Counted from the stretch's first letter, positions 8,613-16,593 are shown. The stretch is DNA of 55,132 nt from Acidobacteriota bacterium (GCA_005808475.1 SYLY01000085.1:1-55132); one strand, 5' to 3'. Notes: generated by a model not told the origin, from the letters alone. Program-made: numbers and translations.

Positions 8613-8628
8613 ACATGCGCCGCCGCGC

Positions 8629-8634
8629 TAAACT
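8629..8634 (+). promoter_or_regulatory. -10-like element for the hydrolase at 8642
   Basis: TAAACT, seven bases before the ATG at 8642, with no Shine-Dalgarno between. This fits transcription starting at or next to the A of the start codon. Confidence 0.4.
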
Positions 8635-8641
8635 GCCACCC

Positions 8642-9565
8642 ATGCGGCTCTCGATCCTGTGTCTGGCGGTCCTCGCGGCCGCGGCCCAAGACCTGCGCGA
8701 AGTGGAGATTCCGGCCTCGGCGGGCGGTCCCGCGCAAAAGGCGATGTGGTTCGATCCCGGCGGGTCCGGTCCGGTTCCCCTGCTCGTCGCGCTCCATAGC
8801 TGGAGCGGCGATTACAAGCAGAAGGACGCCAACGACTACGCATCGCGTTGCGCCGCGCGCGGCTGGGCGATGGTCTTCCCGGACTTCCGCGGTCCCAACT
8901 TGCGGCCCGAAGCCGGTGGATCGGACGCCGCCGTATCCGATGTCATGGACGCTCTCGCATGGGCGAAGAAGCAGGTGCGCGTGGACGACTCCCGCGTCTA
9001 TCTGGCCGGCGGGTCGGGCGGCGGCTACATGTCGCTTCTGATGGCGGCGCGGCATCCGAAGGCGTGGACCGCCGTGTCGGCGTGGGTGCCGATCAGCGAT
9101 CTGGCGGCCTGGCACGGCGACAGCGTAAAGGCCAAGCGCAAGTACGCGGACGATCTCGAGAAGGTATTCGGCGGTCCGCCCGGCATGTCGCGCCTCGAGG
9201 AGTACCGGCGCCGCTCGCCGCTGTTCTGGCTGGGGCGGATCCCCGGCGTTTCCATCGAAATCTCGGCGGGCATCCACGATGGCCACGCGGGCTCGGTGCC
9301 GGTTCGTCACTCGCTGCAGGCGTTCAACGAACTGGCTCGCGCCAACGAGAAGTTCGGCCAGGCGATTCCCGAAGCGGCCATCGTCTTCATGACGGACAAG
9401 GAGAAGGTTCCGGAGGAGCTCGGCCCACCGCCCTCCGATGCATCCTATCCGAAAGCCGTGCTGTTCCGCCGCGAGGCCGGACCCACGCGCGTGACACTGT
9501 TCGAAGGCGGCCACGAAGTGCTCTACGACCCGATGTTCGCCTGGCTCGAGAAGCGCTCGCGCTAA
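8642..9565 (+). CDS. Secreted alpha/beta hydrolase, prolyl oligopeptidase (S9)-like
   Basis: 307 residues with a short Sec signal peptide (MRLSILCLAVLAAAAQ). The fold is shown by the oxyanion-loop strand PLLVALHSWSG, the nucleophile elbow YLAGGSGGGYMSLLM (Ser in G-G-S-G-G), an acid loop near SIEISAGIHDGH and the catalytic His in EGGHEVLYD. It resembles acidobacterial secreted esterases or peptidases; the substrate is unknown. An ATG 27 bases earlier is in frame, but it would put charged residues before the leader. The stop is four bases from the convergent pseudogene at 9570. Confidence 0.82.
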   Translation: MRLSILCLAVLAAAAQDLREVEIPASAGGPAQKAMWFDPGGSGPVPLLVALHSWSGDYKQKDANDYASRCAARGWAMVFPDFRGPNLRPEAGGSDAAVSDVMDALAWAKKQVRVDDSRVYLAGGSGGGYMSLLMAARHPKAWTAVSAWVPISDLAAWHGDSVKAKRKYADDLEKVFGGPPGMSRLEEYRRRSPLFWLGRIPGVSIEISAGIHDGHAGSVPVRHSLQAFNELARANEKFGQAIPEAAIVFMTDKEKVPEELGPPPSDASYPKAVLFRREAGPTRVTLFEGGHEVLYDPMFAWLEKRSR

Positions 9566-9569
9566 GTTT

Positions 9570-10355
9570 TCACCACTGGCGGAGCAGCCATCGCGCGGCT
9601 TCCGGATAGCTGCTATCGGGGATCGTGTGGCCTTCCGACGCCACGATGTGCAGTTCCGCCATGGGAAGCCGTCCGCGAGCCTCGGCGTGTTCGCCGAGCC
9701 TTCGCAGGAACTCGATGGCGCGATCCGTCGACACCCGATGGTCCGCCGCGCCGATCGTCATCCACAGGGGGCGGTCCACCAGCTTGTCCGCTATGCGGTG
9801 AGTGGCGATCGCGCGGGCGCGATGATCGTCCGGCATCCCCGCGAACTCGGAGAGTTGCAGCAGGTCGGTCACCGGCGCGAACGCGGCCACCGCGCCCACG
9901 CGCGGATCGGCGGCGGCGAAGTGCAGCGCCATGTATCCACCGCGCGAGGTTCCGAACACGGCGACGCGCCGGGGATCGGTCTAGCGCTCCTGGATCAACC
10001 AGTCGAGCACCGCGCCGGCCCTGCGAGCCGTGTGGGCGGCGATGTCCTCGCCGGCCTCGAGTCTCACGCGCCACGTCTTCAGCGAACCTGGCTCGCCGGG
10101 GCGCTGGTCCGCTCCGTGCCCCGGCAGGTCGATCGATACCGCCAGCACATTCGATCCGAGCGCCGCCTGCCCGTCGCGAAAGCGCTGCTGCCCGAGACTG
10201 TCCACGATGTCGCCGCCGAGGAAGAACACGGTGGGCGCGGGCGCGGCCGGTTTGGGACCCATGACGCCGAGCCGGATCCCGCCGGGCGTGGCAAGGATCG
10301 TGGGATCGGCCGCGTGAGCCGGCAGCGCGGCGAGGAGAAGCCCGGCCAGCCTCAT
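9570..10355 (-). pseudogene. Alpha/beta hydrolase interrupted by an in-frame TAG
   Basis: Read without the stop this is a normal secreted alpha/beta hydrolase of about 261 codons. It has a signal peptide (MRLAGLLLAALPAHA), a strand PTVFFLGGDIVD, SIDLPGHGADQRPG, then after the stop the nucleophile elbow VAVFGTSRGGYMAL and the His in SEGHTIPDSSYPEA. The single TAG at 9981-9983 lies in the same frame, between DWLIQER and TDPRRVAVFG, directly before the catalytic Ser. No other frame damage is seen. It starts at 10355, overlapping the dehydrogenase stop (ATGA). It is a fresh nonsense mutation, a base-calling error or, less likely, programmed readthrough. Confidence 0.75.
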
Positions 10356-11362
10356 GCGCCCTCCAGTTGCGGCCCGCTCAGTTCGTTGAGCAACGGCCTT
10401 CCGGCGCTCCATCGTTCGACGTTTTCGACGAAGATGTCCCAGGTTCGTTCGAGGAACTTGGGACTCAGGGCCGATCCCGAGATGTGCGGCGTGAAGATCA
10501 CGTTCGGGAAGCTCCACAGCGGATGATCCGGCGGCATCGGGTAGCGATAGTGCGTATCGGCCGCCGCGCCTTGAATCCAGCCCTCCCGCAACGCGCGCAG
10601 CAGCGCGTCCTCACGGATCAAAGGTCCGCGCGCCGGGTTCAATACGAACGCATGGGGTTGTAGCGCGCGCAGGTCGTCCTCGCCCACGATGCCTTCGGTG
10701 AGCTTGGTAAGCGGCATCGCCAGCACCAGAAAGTCCAGCCCGCCGAGGAACGCGACCCGCTCCGGTTCAGCGAACGTCCGATCTGGCAACGTCCCATCCG
10801 GATCGCCTGTTCCCGGCACACGATAGACATCGCCCGCCGGACCCGGCGGCCTGCGCGACAGCACGTGCACGCGCATGCCGAATCCCTTCGCCAGCCGCGC
10901 CGTCTCGCGTCCGATCCCGCCGTATCCCCATATGCCCACCGTGAGTCCGCGAATCTCGCGCTGGAAGCGAGCGGAGCGGTCCCACACCGCCGCGTCCTGA
11001 TTGCGGATCATGCCGCGCAGGTCGCGCGCGAGGTTGACCATCATCGACGCCACCCACTCGCCGATGGGCGCGTCGAATACGCCACGTCCGTTTGCCGCGC
11101 GCACGCCACGCCCGGCTAAGTTCAGCCCGAACAACTGCGAATAGCCCGCCGACGAGACCTGCAGCCATCGCAGAGCGCGCATGTCGCCGAGGTTCTCCGG
11201 CGGGAACGTGCACAGCAAGGCTTCCGCCTCGCGCACCAGTTCCAACGGAAGCGGGCGGCGGCGCTCTTCGGGCGGATCCGCGAAATCGATCGCGATGTCC
11301 GGGATCGCGCGTAGCCGGGCCAGCGCCGGTTCGAATACTGGCAAGTCGATCAGCAGCCTCAT
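10352..11362 (-). CDS. D-2-hydroxyacid dehydrogenase (NAD(P)-dependent)
   Basis: 336 residues, cytoplasmic. A Rossmann nucleotide-binding segment reads VGIWGYGGIGRETARL. The catalytic Arg is in NPARGPLIREDALL and the catalytic His in VIFTPHISGSAL. The acidic residue expected between them is probably in AADTHYRYPMPPDHPLW. The family reduces 2-keto acids to D-2-hydroxy acids or the reverse (lactate, glycerate, phosphoglycerate and similar). It lies five bases downstream of an enolase-superfamily gene and overlaps the hydrolase pseudogene start by ATGA. The operon suggests handling of 2-keto acids made by dehydration of an acid sugar. Confidence 0.88.
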   Translation of the reverse strand: MRLLIDLPVFEPALARLRAIPDIAIDFADPPEERRRPLPLELVREAEALLCTFPPENLGDMRALRWLQVSSAGYSQLFGLNLAGRGVRAANGRGVFDAPIGEWVASMMVNLARDLRGMIRNQDAAVWDRSARFQREIRGLTVGIWGYGGIGRETARLAKGFGMRVHVLSRRPPGPAGDVYRVPGTGDPDGTLPDRTFAEPERVAFLGGLDFLVLAMPLTKLTEGIVGEDDLRALQPHAFVLNPARGPLIREDALLRALREGWIQGAAADTHYRYPMPPDHPLWSFPNVIFTPHISGSALSPKFLERTWDIFVENVERWSAGRPLLNELSGPQLEGA

Positions 11363-11367
11363 TCGCT

Positions 11368-12579
11368 TCAGTCCGTCAGGATCTTGCCCGGCACGCTGTT
11401 GAACTCGCCGCTGCCGGGGACGAACGGGTATTTGGCCCGGATCTCGTCCGTCAGCAAGATGCCGAGACCCGGGCGATCCGGCGGCAGCACCCGGCCGCCG
11501 CGCATGACGAACGATCCGTCCATGATATCGGCGTGCAGCCCCGCGTAATCGGGCGCCACCTCGAGAATGCAGGTGTTGGCGGCGGCGAACCCGCAATGCA
11601 CGTTCTGCATTAGCGATCCACCGGCGCCCCAAGCATGCGTGGCGATGCGGCGTCCCCGCGATTCGAGCATCCGCGCCACGTTCATGAACTCGCCGAGCCC
11701 GCCCGTGACCGAGGCATCGGGCTGCCCGATGTCGAACGCGTCGCGTTCGGCGAACACGCGCCATTCGTACATCGCGGTCAGGCACTCGCCGCCGGCGATG
11801 GGCACGGGGGTCGCGCGGCATAGTTCCTCGTAGCCCCAAGGATCGGTGTAGTGGAGGGGCTCCTCGAAGAAGAACGGATCGTAGGGCTCGATCGCGTGGG
11901 CGACCGCCAGCGCGGTGTCGAGGCTCCATGTCGCGCCGGGGCTGTTCCCCATGTGTCCGTCCAGCATCACGCGAACGCCACTGCCCGCGTGGCGGCGCAC
12001 GAAGTCGAGCTTGGCGCCTTCGAAGTCCGCGGCTTCGGCGCCCATCGGCATGTACCAACCGGCTTCGGCCGAGAACGAACCCACGCCGATCTTGAAGCCG
12101 TCGAAGCCGAGCGACAGGTAGTAGTCGATTTTCTCCGCCAATCTATCGAGCGGATAGTTGGAAGGGCCGCCGGTCGCGTAGGCGGGAAGGCTGTCGTGCT
12201 TGCTCCCCCCGAGCAATTCGTGCACCGGCTTGTTCTCGATCTTCCCCTTCAGATCCCACAAGGCGGCTTCGATGCCTGTTAGAACCGCCGCGCCCAATCC
12301 CACGCGGCACCAGAAGTTGCCGCATTGATACATGCGCGACCACAGCGCCGGAATGTCGTCCGTCGTTTGCCCGATCAGGATCGGGCGGAAGAAGTCGACG
12401 ATGGGCGGGACGCCTTCCGGGAAGAAGTAGCCAGCGTAGGTTTCGCCGATGCCGGTGAGCGGCGAATCGGTCAGGACTTCGATGAACGCGGCGCTACGCC
12501 TCTTACGGGCTTCGCGCAGAAATCGGTCGTTGGTGCAGGGTCCGGTCAGCAGCGTGACGCGGACATCGGTGATCTTCAT
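11368..12579 (-). CDS. Enolase-superfamily (mandelate racemase/muconate lactonizing type) enzyme
   Basis: 403 residues starting MKITDVRVTLLTGP. The N-terminal capping domain (residues 1-125) is followed by a TIM barrel. Metal ligands are visible in order: Asp in VRVMLDGHMG, Glu in FFFEEPLHYTD and Glu in PIAGGECLTA. The general-base region reads GFDGFKIGV, with one Lys but not the full KxK of mandelate racemase, and a His occurs in RIATHAWGAGGS. Such enzymes dehydrate acid sugars or racemise acids. Coupling to a 2-hydroxyacid dehydrogenase supports an acid-sugar dehydratase, but the substrate is open. Confidence 0.87.
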   Translation of the reverse strand: MKITDVRVTLLTGPCTNDRFLREARKRRSAAFIEVLTDSPLTGIGETYAGYFFPEGVPPIVDFFRPILIGQTTDDIPALWSRMYQCGNFWCRVGLGAAVLTGIEAALWDLKGKIENKPVHELLGGSKHDSLPAYATGGPSNYPLDRLAEKIDYYLSLGFDGFKIGVGSFSAEAGWYMPMGAEAADFEGAKLDFVRRHAGSGVRVMLDGHMGNSPGATWSLDTALAVAHAIEPYDPFFFEEPLHYTDPWGYEELCRATPVPIAGGECLTAMYEWRVFAERDAFDIGQPDASVTGGLGEFMNVARMLESRGRRIATHAWGAGGSLMQNVHCGFAAANTCILEVAPDYAGLHADIMDGSFVMRGGRVLPPDRPGLGILLTDEIRAKYPFVPGSGEFNSVPGKILTD

Positions 12580-12625
12580 TCGAAACGGGCCGCGCGGCAA
12601 CGGCGCCGGCGTGGCCCGGCGGCCT

Positions 12626-13159
12626 TTACTTCCGCTTCTTCCGCATTCCGCCGCGGCCTTCGCTCGACGGTGGAACCACGCCCTTGGACCTAAGATGCAC
12701 GGCCATCCGCGCGTACTCGTGCTCCATGTGGACCGTGTTGCCCCACAGCGTGCCGAGCCGCGAACGCTGGCCACCCCGGCCTTCGATCATCTCCGTGGCC
12801 TTTGCGTCGGTGAGGGCCGCGTAGGCGGTGTCGCATTCGCTCATCGCCGTTTTCAGCGCCTCGACGAGATCGGCCTTGGATGTCTTGGATGCCGCGCCGA
12901 GCTGTTTGCGCTCGCCGTTGTAGCCCGAACAAACGCCCATCGCCGAGTCGGCCGTATGCGCGACCAGCACGCGGAAGCTCTGGCTCTCGGGCGAGGGTTT
13001 GTAGTCGTAGCCGTCTTCCGCCATCTTCCCGGCGGCGCCGATGAGGTTGCCCTTGGTCCGTTTCCAGGACTGGCTGGCTTCGTCGCTGAGCGGATCCTGC
13101 GCGAAAAGCGCGAAAGCGGCTGCGAGCGCTGCGAACAGAGTCGCGATGCGCCGGTTCAT
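12626..13159 (-). CDS. DinB-like protein with signal peptide
   Basis: 177 residues. A Sec-type leader (MNRRIATLFAALAAAFALFAQ) precedes a four-helix DinB/YfiT-like domain. Three His residues that would form the metal site are present: one in LVAHTADSA and two in VHMEHEYARM. The C-terminus is basic (GRGGMRKKRK). DinB-fold proteins include thiol transferases and many of unknown function; an exported form implies a periplasmic role. AAAGGAG at 13167-13173 supports the start at 13159. It is on the same strand as the enolase-like gene, 46 bases upstream of it, and divergent from DUF1080. Confidence 0.78.
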   Translation of the reverse strand: MNRRIATLFAALAAAFALFAQDPLSDEASQSWKRTKGNLIGAAGKMAEDGYDYKPSPESQSFRVLVAHTADSAMGVCSGYNGERKQLGAASKTSKADLVEALKTAMSECDTAYAALTDAKATEMIEGRGGQRSRLGTLWGNTVHMEHEYARMAVHLRSKGVVPPSSEGRGGMRKKRK

Positions 13160-13166
13160 GGGGATG

Positions 13167-13173
13167 CTCCTTT
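13167..13173 (-). promoter_or_regulatory. Shine-Dalgarno of the DinB-like gene
   Basis: AAAGGAG on the minus strand, seven bases before the ATG at 13159. It confirms that start and shows the DinB transcript has a leader, unlike several neighbours. Confidence 0.65.
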
Positions 13174-13213
13174 GGGCGGATCGGACGTTGGCTTGGCCCC
13201 CAATCCGCTTTGA

Positions 13214-13225
13214 CAGTGTACACTG
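13214..13225. promoter_or_regulatory. Perfect 12-bp palindrome, possible operator
   Basis: CAGTGTACACTG is fully self-complementary and lies eight bases before the DUF1080 start in the 73-base divergent spacer. It contains TACACT on both strands, which could serve as -10 for the DUF1080 gene (eight bases to ATG 13233). A dimeric repressor bound here would block that promoter. No regulator gene is adjacent. Confidence 0.4.
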
Positions 13226-13232
13226 ACAGGTC

Positions 13233-13907
13233 ATGAAACGCATAGCCGTCCTGTCGCTGTTCGCCGCTGCGGCCTTCGCCCAGAGCTGGAGACCGCTGTT
13301 CAACGGCCGCGATCTCGAGGGCTGGGAGGTCAAGGGCGACGGCATGTGGAACGTGCTCGCGGGCGGCACGCTGATCGCGCAGGCGGTGTCCGGCCCCAAG
13401 GCGCCATTCGGGCCGTGGCCGGTGCAACTGACGGACAAGCAGTACCTGCAGTGGCGGCAAACGCAGTCGTGGTTATACACCAAGGCGGAGTTCGCGGACT
13501 TCGACTTGCACGTCGAATACCTCAGCGCCAAGGGCGGCAACAGCGGCATCTCGCTCCGCGATTCCACGCGCGGCAAATACGCCATCGCGCCCGAACCCGA
13601 CTATGACAAGACGCCCGCGCATTGGGGCTACGAAATCCAGATCTACAACGGCATCAAGACGAAGTACCCGAGCGGCAGCATCTACCTGTTCGCGCCCGCC
13701 GAGTTCGGCCACGAGAAAGAGAACGACTGGAACGCGCTCGACATCGAATCCCGCGCCTCCGGCATTCGAGTGAAGCTGAACGGCCACGCCGTGGCGAGCC
13801 ACGCCGGAGATCCGGCCCGCCCGAAGACCGGTCCCATCGGGCTGCAACTCCACGACCGCTTCAGCACCATGATGTTCCGCGAAATCAAGATCCGCGAATT
13901 GAAATAG
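13233..13907 (+). CDS. DUF1080 (3-keto-disaccharide hydrolase-like) secreted protein
   Basis: 224 residues with a signal peptide (MKRIAVLSLFAAAAFAQ). The mature protein is a concanavalin A-like beta sandwich with the DUF1080 start WRPLFNGRDLEGWEV, the central YEIQIYNGIKTKYPSGSIY and the end RPKTGPIGLQLHDRFSTMMF. The domain is frequent in Planctomycetes, Bacteroidetes and Acidobacteria and is linked to periplasmic glycan binding or cleavage, including hydrolysis of 3-keto-glycosides. A palindrome sits directly upstream. Its stop is two bases from the convergent SCO1 fusion. Confidence 0.88.
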   Translation: MKRIAVLSLFAAAAFAQSWRPLFNGRDLEGWEVKGDGMWNVLAGGTLIAQAVSGPKAPFGPWPVQLTDKQYLQWRQTQSWLYTKAEFADFDLHVEYLSAKGGNSGISLRDSTRGKYAIAPEPDYDKTPAHWGYEIQIYNGIKTKYPSGSIYLFAPAEFGHEKENDWNALDIESRASGIRVKLNGHAVASHAGDPARPKTGPIGLQLHDRFSTMMFREIKIRELK

Positions 13908-13909
13908 CG

Positions 13910-15331
13910 TTATCGCAGATTGTGGCGGATGAGATCGGCCATCTGCTCGAGGCGGAACGTCGAACCCGCCGCCATGGCGATCAGCCGTCCGTCCGGTCCG
14001 ATCAGCGGAGTGGACGAGTTGTGCACGATCATCCCTGCCTCCGCCCAATACGACAGCCCGTAGGTGCGCGCCACCGGCGCCACGTCGCCGGTCAGGAAAC
14101 GCCACCCCGCTGGATCGGCGCGCACCGACCGCGCGTAGGCGGCGAGCACTGGCGGCGTGTCGTGAGACGGATCGAGAGTGATCGACAGCAACGCCAGCCT
14201 GGCCGGAATCGAGTCTCGAAAGCGCCGTTGCAGGGACGCGAAAACGGCCGATAGCCGTGGGCAGACCTCTGGCAGTGGACAGCGAGTGTAGATGAAGTTG
14301 ATCGCCACCAAACGGCCCCGGTAGTCCGACAATCTCACCTGCGATCCGTCCTCGGCGGTGAGGCTGAAATCGGGCACGAGATCGCCGGGCTTCGCTCGTC
14401 CGGCGGGGACGGGAAAACGGAAGCCGTCCGCCGCGAGCGTGTCCAATACGCGGATGCCGCGCGCTTGGGAACTCCGTTGGCGGCGCACCAGATCGAATGC
14501 GACGCGCGAACCGGGTTCGACGTCATCCAGTTCCGCGGCGCGGGCTGCCCGAAACGGCATCGCCATCGCGGGCATCAAGCCCGGAACGGCGCGATGGGAG
14601 ACCACCATCGACCGTGCCGCGCGGTCGACTTCGAGCACCATGCCCTCCATCTTGTAGCGGCGCGAGCAGCCGCCGAGCAGCCCCACCGCGATCACCATCG
14701 CGATGCGGAACCACGGGAGAACGCGCCGTATCCGCGTGGGCCGCAGCCCCGCCGACACCGCGTAGGCCGCCAACTCCTCAGGCTGGAATCCGGCGCGGAC
14801 GGAGACAGGGCCGTCGTGCAGAGTGATGCGGTTCCACCCGAACAGCCACCGCGTCGCCGGCAGGAACCGCCACGCGAGCCAATGCCGCTCCAGGTCGTTG
14901 ACGATCACCGCGTTGCGCGCCACGCGCGCGAACTCCCGCAATAACGCCGGAATCTCGAGATCCCCGAAGTGATGCAGGAACAGGTTGCAGCACACCAGAT
15001 CGAACGCGCCATCGGCGAAAGGGAGGCGGAAGGCGTCGGCGCGGACGCGCGGATGGGGCGCGGCGGCCAGATTGCGCGCCGACAGATCCAGCGACACCAC
15101 TCGCGCCTTCGCGAAGCGGGTCTGGATTGCCCGCGCGTGATCGCCGGACGCCGCGCCCACGTCGAGCACGGAGAACTCGTCGCGGCCCTGGCGGGCATCG
15201 GCGATCTCGCGCAACGATGCGGAGTGTCCGCCGAGCCAGCGGTTGATGCGCGCCAAGTCGCGCAGGCTGGCGCCCGCTTCCGCGTCCGGCGCCGAGTCCA
15301 GCAACTCCGGTTCGACGACGCGCGGTGGCAT
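13910..15331 (-). CDS. In-frame fusion: class I methyltransferase + CusF-like + SCO1/SenC copper protein
   Basis: 473 codons with no stop between two parts that are normally separate genes. Residues 1 to about 210 form an SAM methyltransferase (FSVLDVGAASGDHARAI, ARVVSLDLSARNL, FDLVCCNLFLHHF). From Met212 there is a lipobox-like VIAVGLLGGC (Cys222). A copper-binding segment rich in Met (VPGLMPAMAMPF) and an SCO1 thioredoxin-like domain with FIYTRCPLPEVCPR and a His in MIVHNSSTPL follow. SCO1 delivers copper to cytochrome oxidase in the periplasm. The methyltransferase's last strand doubles as the lipoprotein leader. Either a real fusion or an internal start makes the SCO1 part. It lies two bases after the MEMO gene. 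Confidence 0.8.
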   Translation of the reverse strand: MPPRVVEPELLDSAPDAEAGASLRDLARINRWLGGHSASLREIADARQGRDEFSVLDVGAASGDHARAIQTRFAKARVVSLDLSARNLAAAPHPRVRADAFRLPFADGAFDLVCCNLFLHHFGDLEIPALLREFARVARNAVIVNDLERHWLAWRFLPATRWLFGWNRITLHDGPVSVRAGFQPEELAAYAVSAGLRPTRIRRVLPWFRIAMVIAVGLLGGCSRRYKMEGMVLEVDRAARSMVVSHRAVPGLMPAMAMPFRAARAAELDDVEPGSRVAFDLVRRQRSSQARGIRVLDTLAADGFRFPVPAGRAKPGDLVPDFSLTAEDGSQVRLSDYRGRLVAINFIYTRCPLPEVCPRLSAVFASLQRRFRDSIPARLALLSITLDPSHDTPPVLAAYARSVRADPAGWRFLTGDVAPVARTYGLSYWAEAGMIVHNSSTPLIGPDGRLIAMAAGSTFRLEQMADLIRHNLR

Positions 15332-15333
15332 CT

Positions 15334-16554
15334 TTACTGCGTGAATTCCATGGCCGCGAAGCTGACCACGCTTTGCGGATCGATCTGCCAGTGCTGGTAT
15401 CGCAGCATCCTGGCGCGAGCTTCCGGAACGGCTTTGAGAAACGTGTAGAACGGCGACGCTCCGCACCACTTGAGATCGTCGTTGCGAGGCTGCACCTGTT
15501 CCCAGAATCCGCGCGCGTCGCCCTTCTCGATCGACGCGATGCGGTCCTTGTCCCGGGCCGAGACGCTCAGCATTTCGCCCTGATGCGCCATGGCGGGGAA
15601 GCGATCCTGATAACGCGCTCCCATGTGCGCCATGTCCACGCCGAGCACCCACACGATCTCGCTCTTGCGCCGGGCGTGCAGTTCGCCGAGCGCGTCGAGG
15701 AACCGCCGGACGCCTTCGTCGTCTTCCGGCAGGCCCCCTTCGTACAGGCTGCGCGCGAAGGGACCGCAAAGCACGGGCGCGATGCGGATGCCCGGTCCGT
15801 AGAGATACTGCAGAAACGCGACCTGAAACTCGATGGTGTGCTCGGTGGCGTGGCAGTAGTCTTCCATGATCGTCGCGTCCGGCGCCGCCGCCGCGAGTTC
15901 CTCGATCGCCGCCAGATCCACCGCGGTCTCGCCGAACGGCGTCAGAAACGGCTTGCGGGTGAGACCGAACTTCTCCGGCTCCCCGTAGTGCGAGGTGCCG
16001 AGGATGACGAAGGTCTTGTCTTTCACGTCCGGCCCCAGCGCCCGGTAGGCGTCGCAATACGACTCCCAGCCGCCGAACGGGCTCACGTGCGGCGCCGCGA
16101 TTCCGATCAGGCCGGGCGACGGATCGCGCGGTGGCGCCAGAGCCTGGAAGCGCTCGCCGAACACCTCGCGAATCTCGTCCGCCGAATCCGGGTAGGCTCC
16201 GCCAGCGTGCGCGGCGATCCGCAAGGGAGCCTCGGCGAACGCCTGATGGACTTGGTCGCGCATTTCCTCGAAGACCTCGTTCTCGAGGAATCCGGCGGCG
16301 CTGAGCGCCTCTGTCAACTGCGTCTGGATATCGGACACGTCGAGCCGCCCGCTCGACTGAACCAGCCACTGCTTCAGGTCCAGATCCGTGGTCACGCCGT
16401 CGAACATCTCGAGCGCGGGCACCAGGAACGGAGGGACGATGAGCTGCGCGTCGGTGTATTGGTGGGGATCGCGCATGAACAGCCCGGGCCGCTCCGGGTC
16501 CGGACTTGGCATGAAGTCGAGGTCCATCCGGATGCGGGGCAGCGGCTGCGACAT
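15334..16554 (-). CDS. MEMO-like family protein (AmmeMemoRadiSam protein B type) with N-terminal extension
   Basis: 406 residues. The C-terminal part from about residue 130 is a MEMO1/LigB-like domain with IAAPHVSPFGG, FVILGTSHYGEP, EDYCHATEHTIEFQ and LGVDMAHMGARY, giving the His-rich metal pocket of the family. The first 120 residues form an additional domain (DAQLIVPPFLVPALEMFDG, LKQWLVQSSGRLD) not found in short MEMO proteins. Bacterial relatives often occur with AmmeMemoRadiSam protein A and a radical SAM protein; neither is in this window. The start is preceded by GATGATAGTGAG. The gene is coupled to the methyltransferase-SCO1 gene. Confidence 0.85.
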   Translation of the reverse strand: MSQPLPRIRMDLDFMPSPDPERPGLFMRDPHQYTDAQLIVPPFLVPALEMFDGVTTDLDLKQWLVQSSGRLDVSDIQTQLTEALSAAGFLENEVFEEMRDQVHQAFAEAPLRIAAHAGGAYPDSADEIREVFGERFQALAPPRDPSPGLIGIAAPHVSPFGGWESYCDAYRALGPDVKDKTFVILGTSHYGEPEKFGLTRKPFLTPFGETAVDLAAIEELAAAAPDATIMEDYCHATEHTIEFQVAFLQYLYGPGIRIAPVLCGPFARSLYEGGLPEDDEGVRRFLDALGELHARRKSEIVWVLGVDMAHMGARYQDRFPAMAHQGEMLSVSARDKDRIASIEKGDARGFWEQVQPRNDDLKWCGASPFYTFLKAVPEARARMLRYQHWQIDPQSVVSFAAMEFTQ

Positions 16555-16571
16555 CTCACTATCATCGCGCC

Positions 16572-16592
16572 GTTTGGGAAGCCATGCCAAAC
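16572..16592. repeat. Inverted repeat in the MEMO/SDR divergent spacer
   Basis: GTTTGG (16572-16577) and CCAAAC (16587-16592) are exact inverted copies nine bases apart in the 45-base divergent intergenic region. The right arm overlaps the -10-like CAAACT of the SDR gene, so it could be an operator or a short hairpin. Confidence 0.35.
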
Positions 16593-16593
16593 T
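16588..16593 (+). promoter_or_regulatory. -10-like element for the SDR gene
   Basis: CAAACT, six bases before the ATG at 16600, without a Shine-Dalgarno. It belongs to the set of suspected leaderless starts. Confidence 0.35.

Noticed and set aside
13910..16369. An 819-codon frame extending upstream of the methyltransferase
   Set aside because: The extra part is a shifted reading of the MEMO gene; the ATG at 15331 lies two bases after the MEMO stop.
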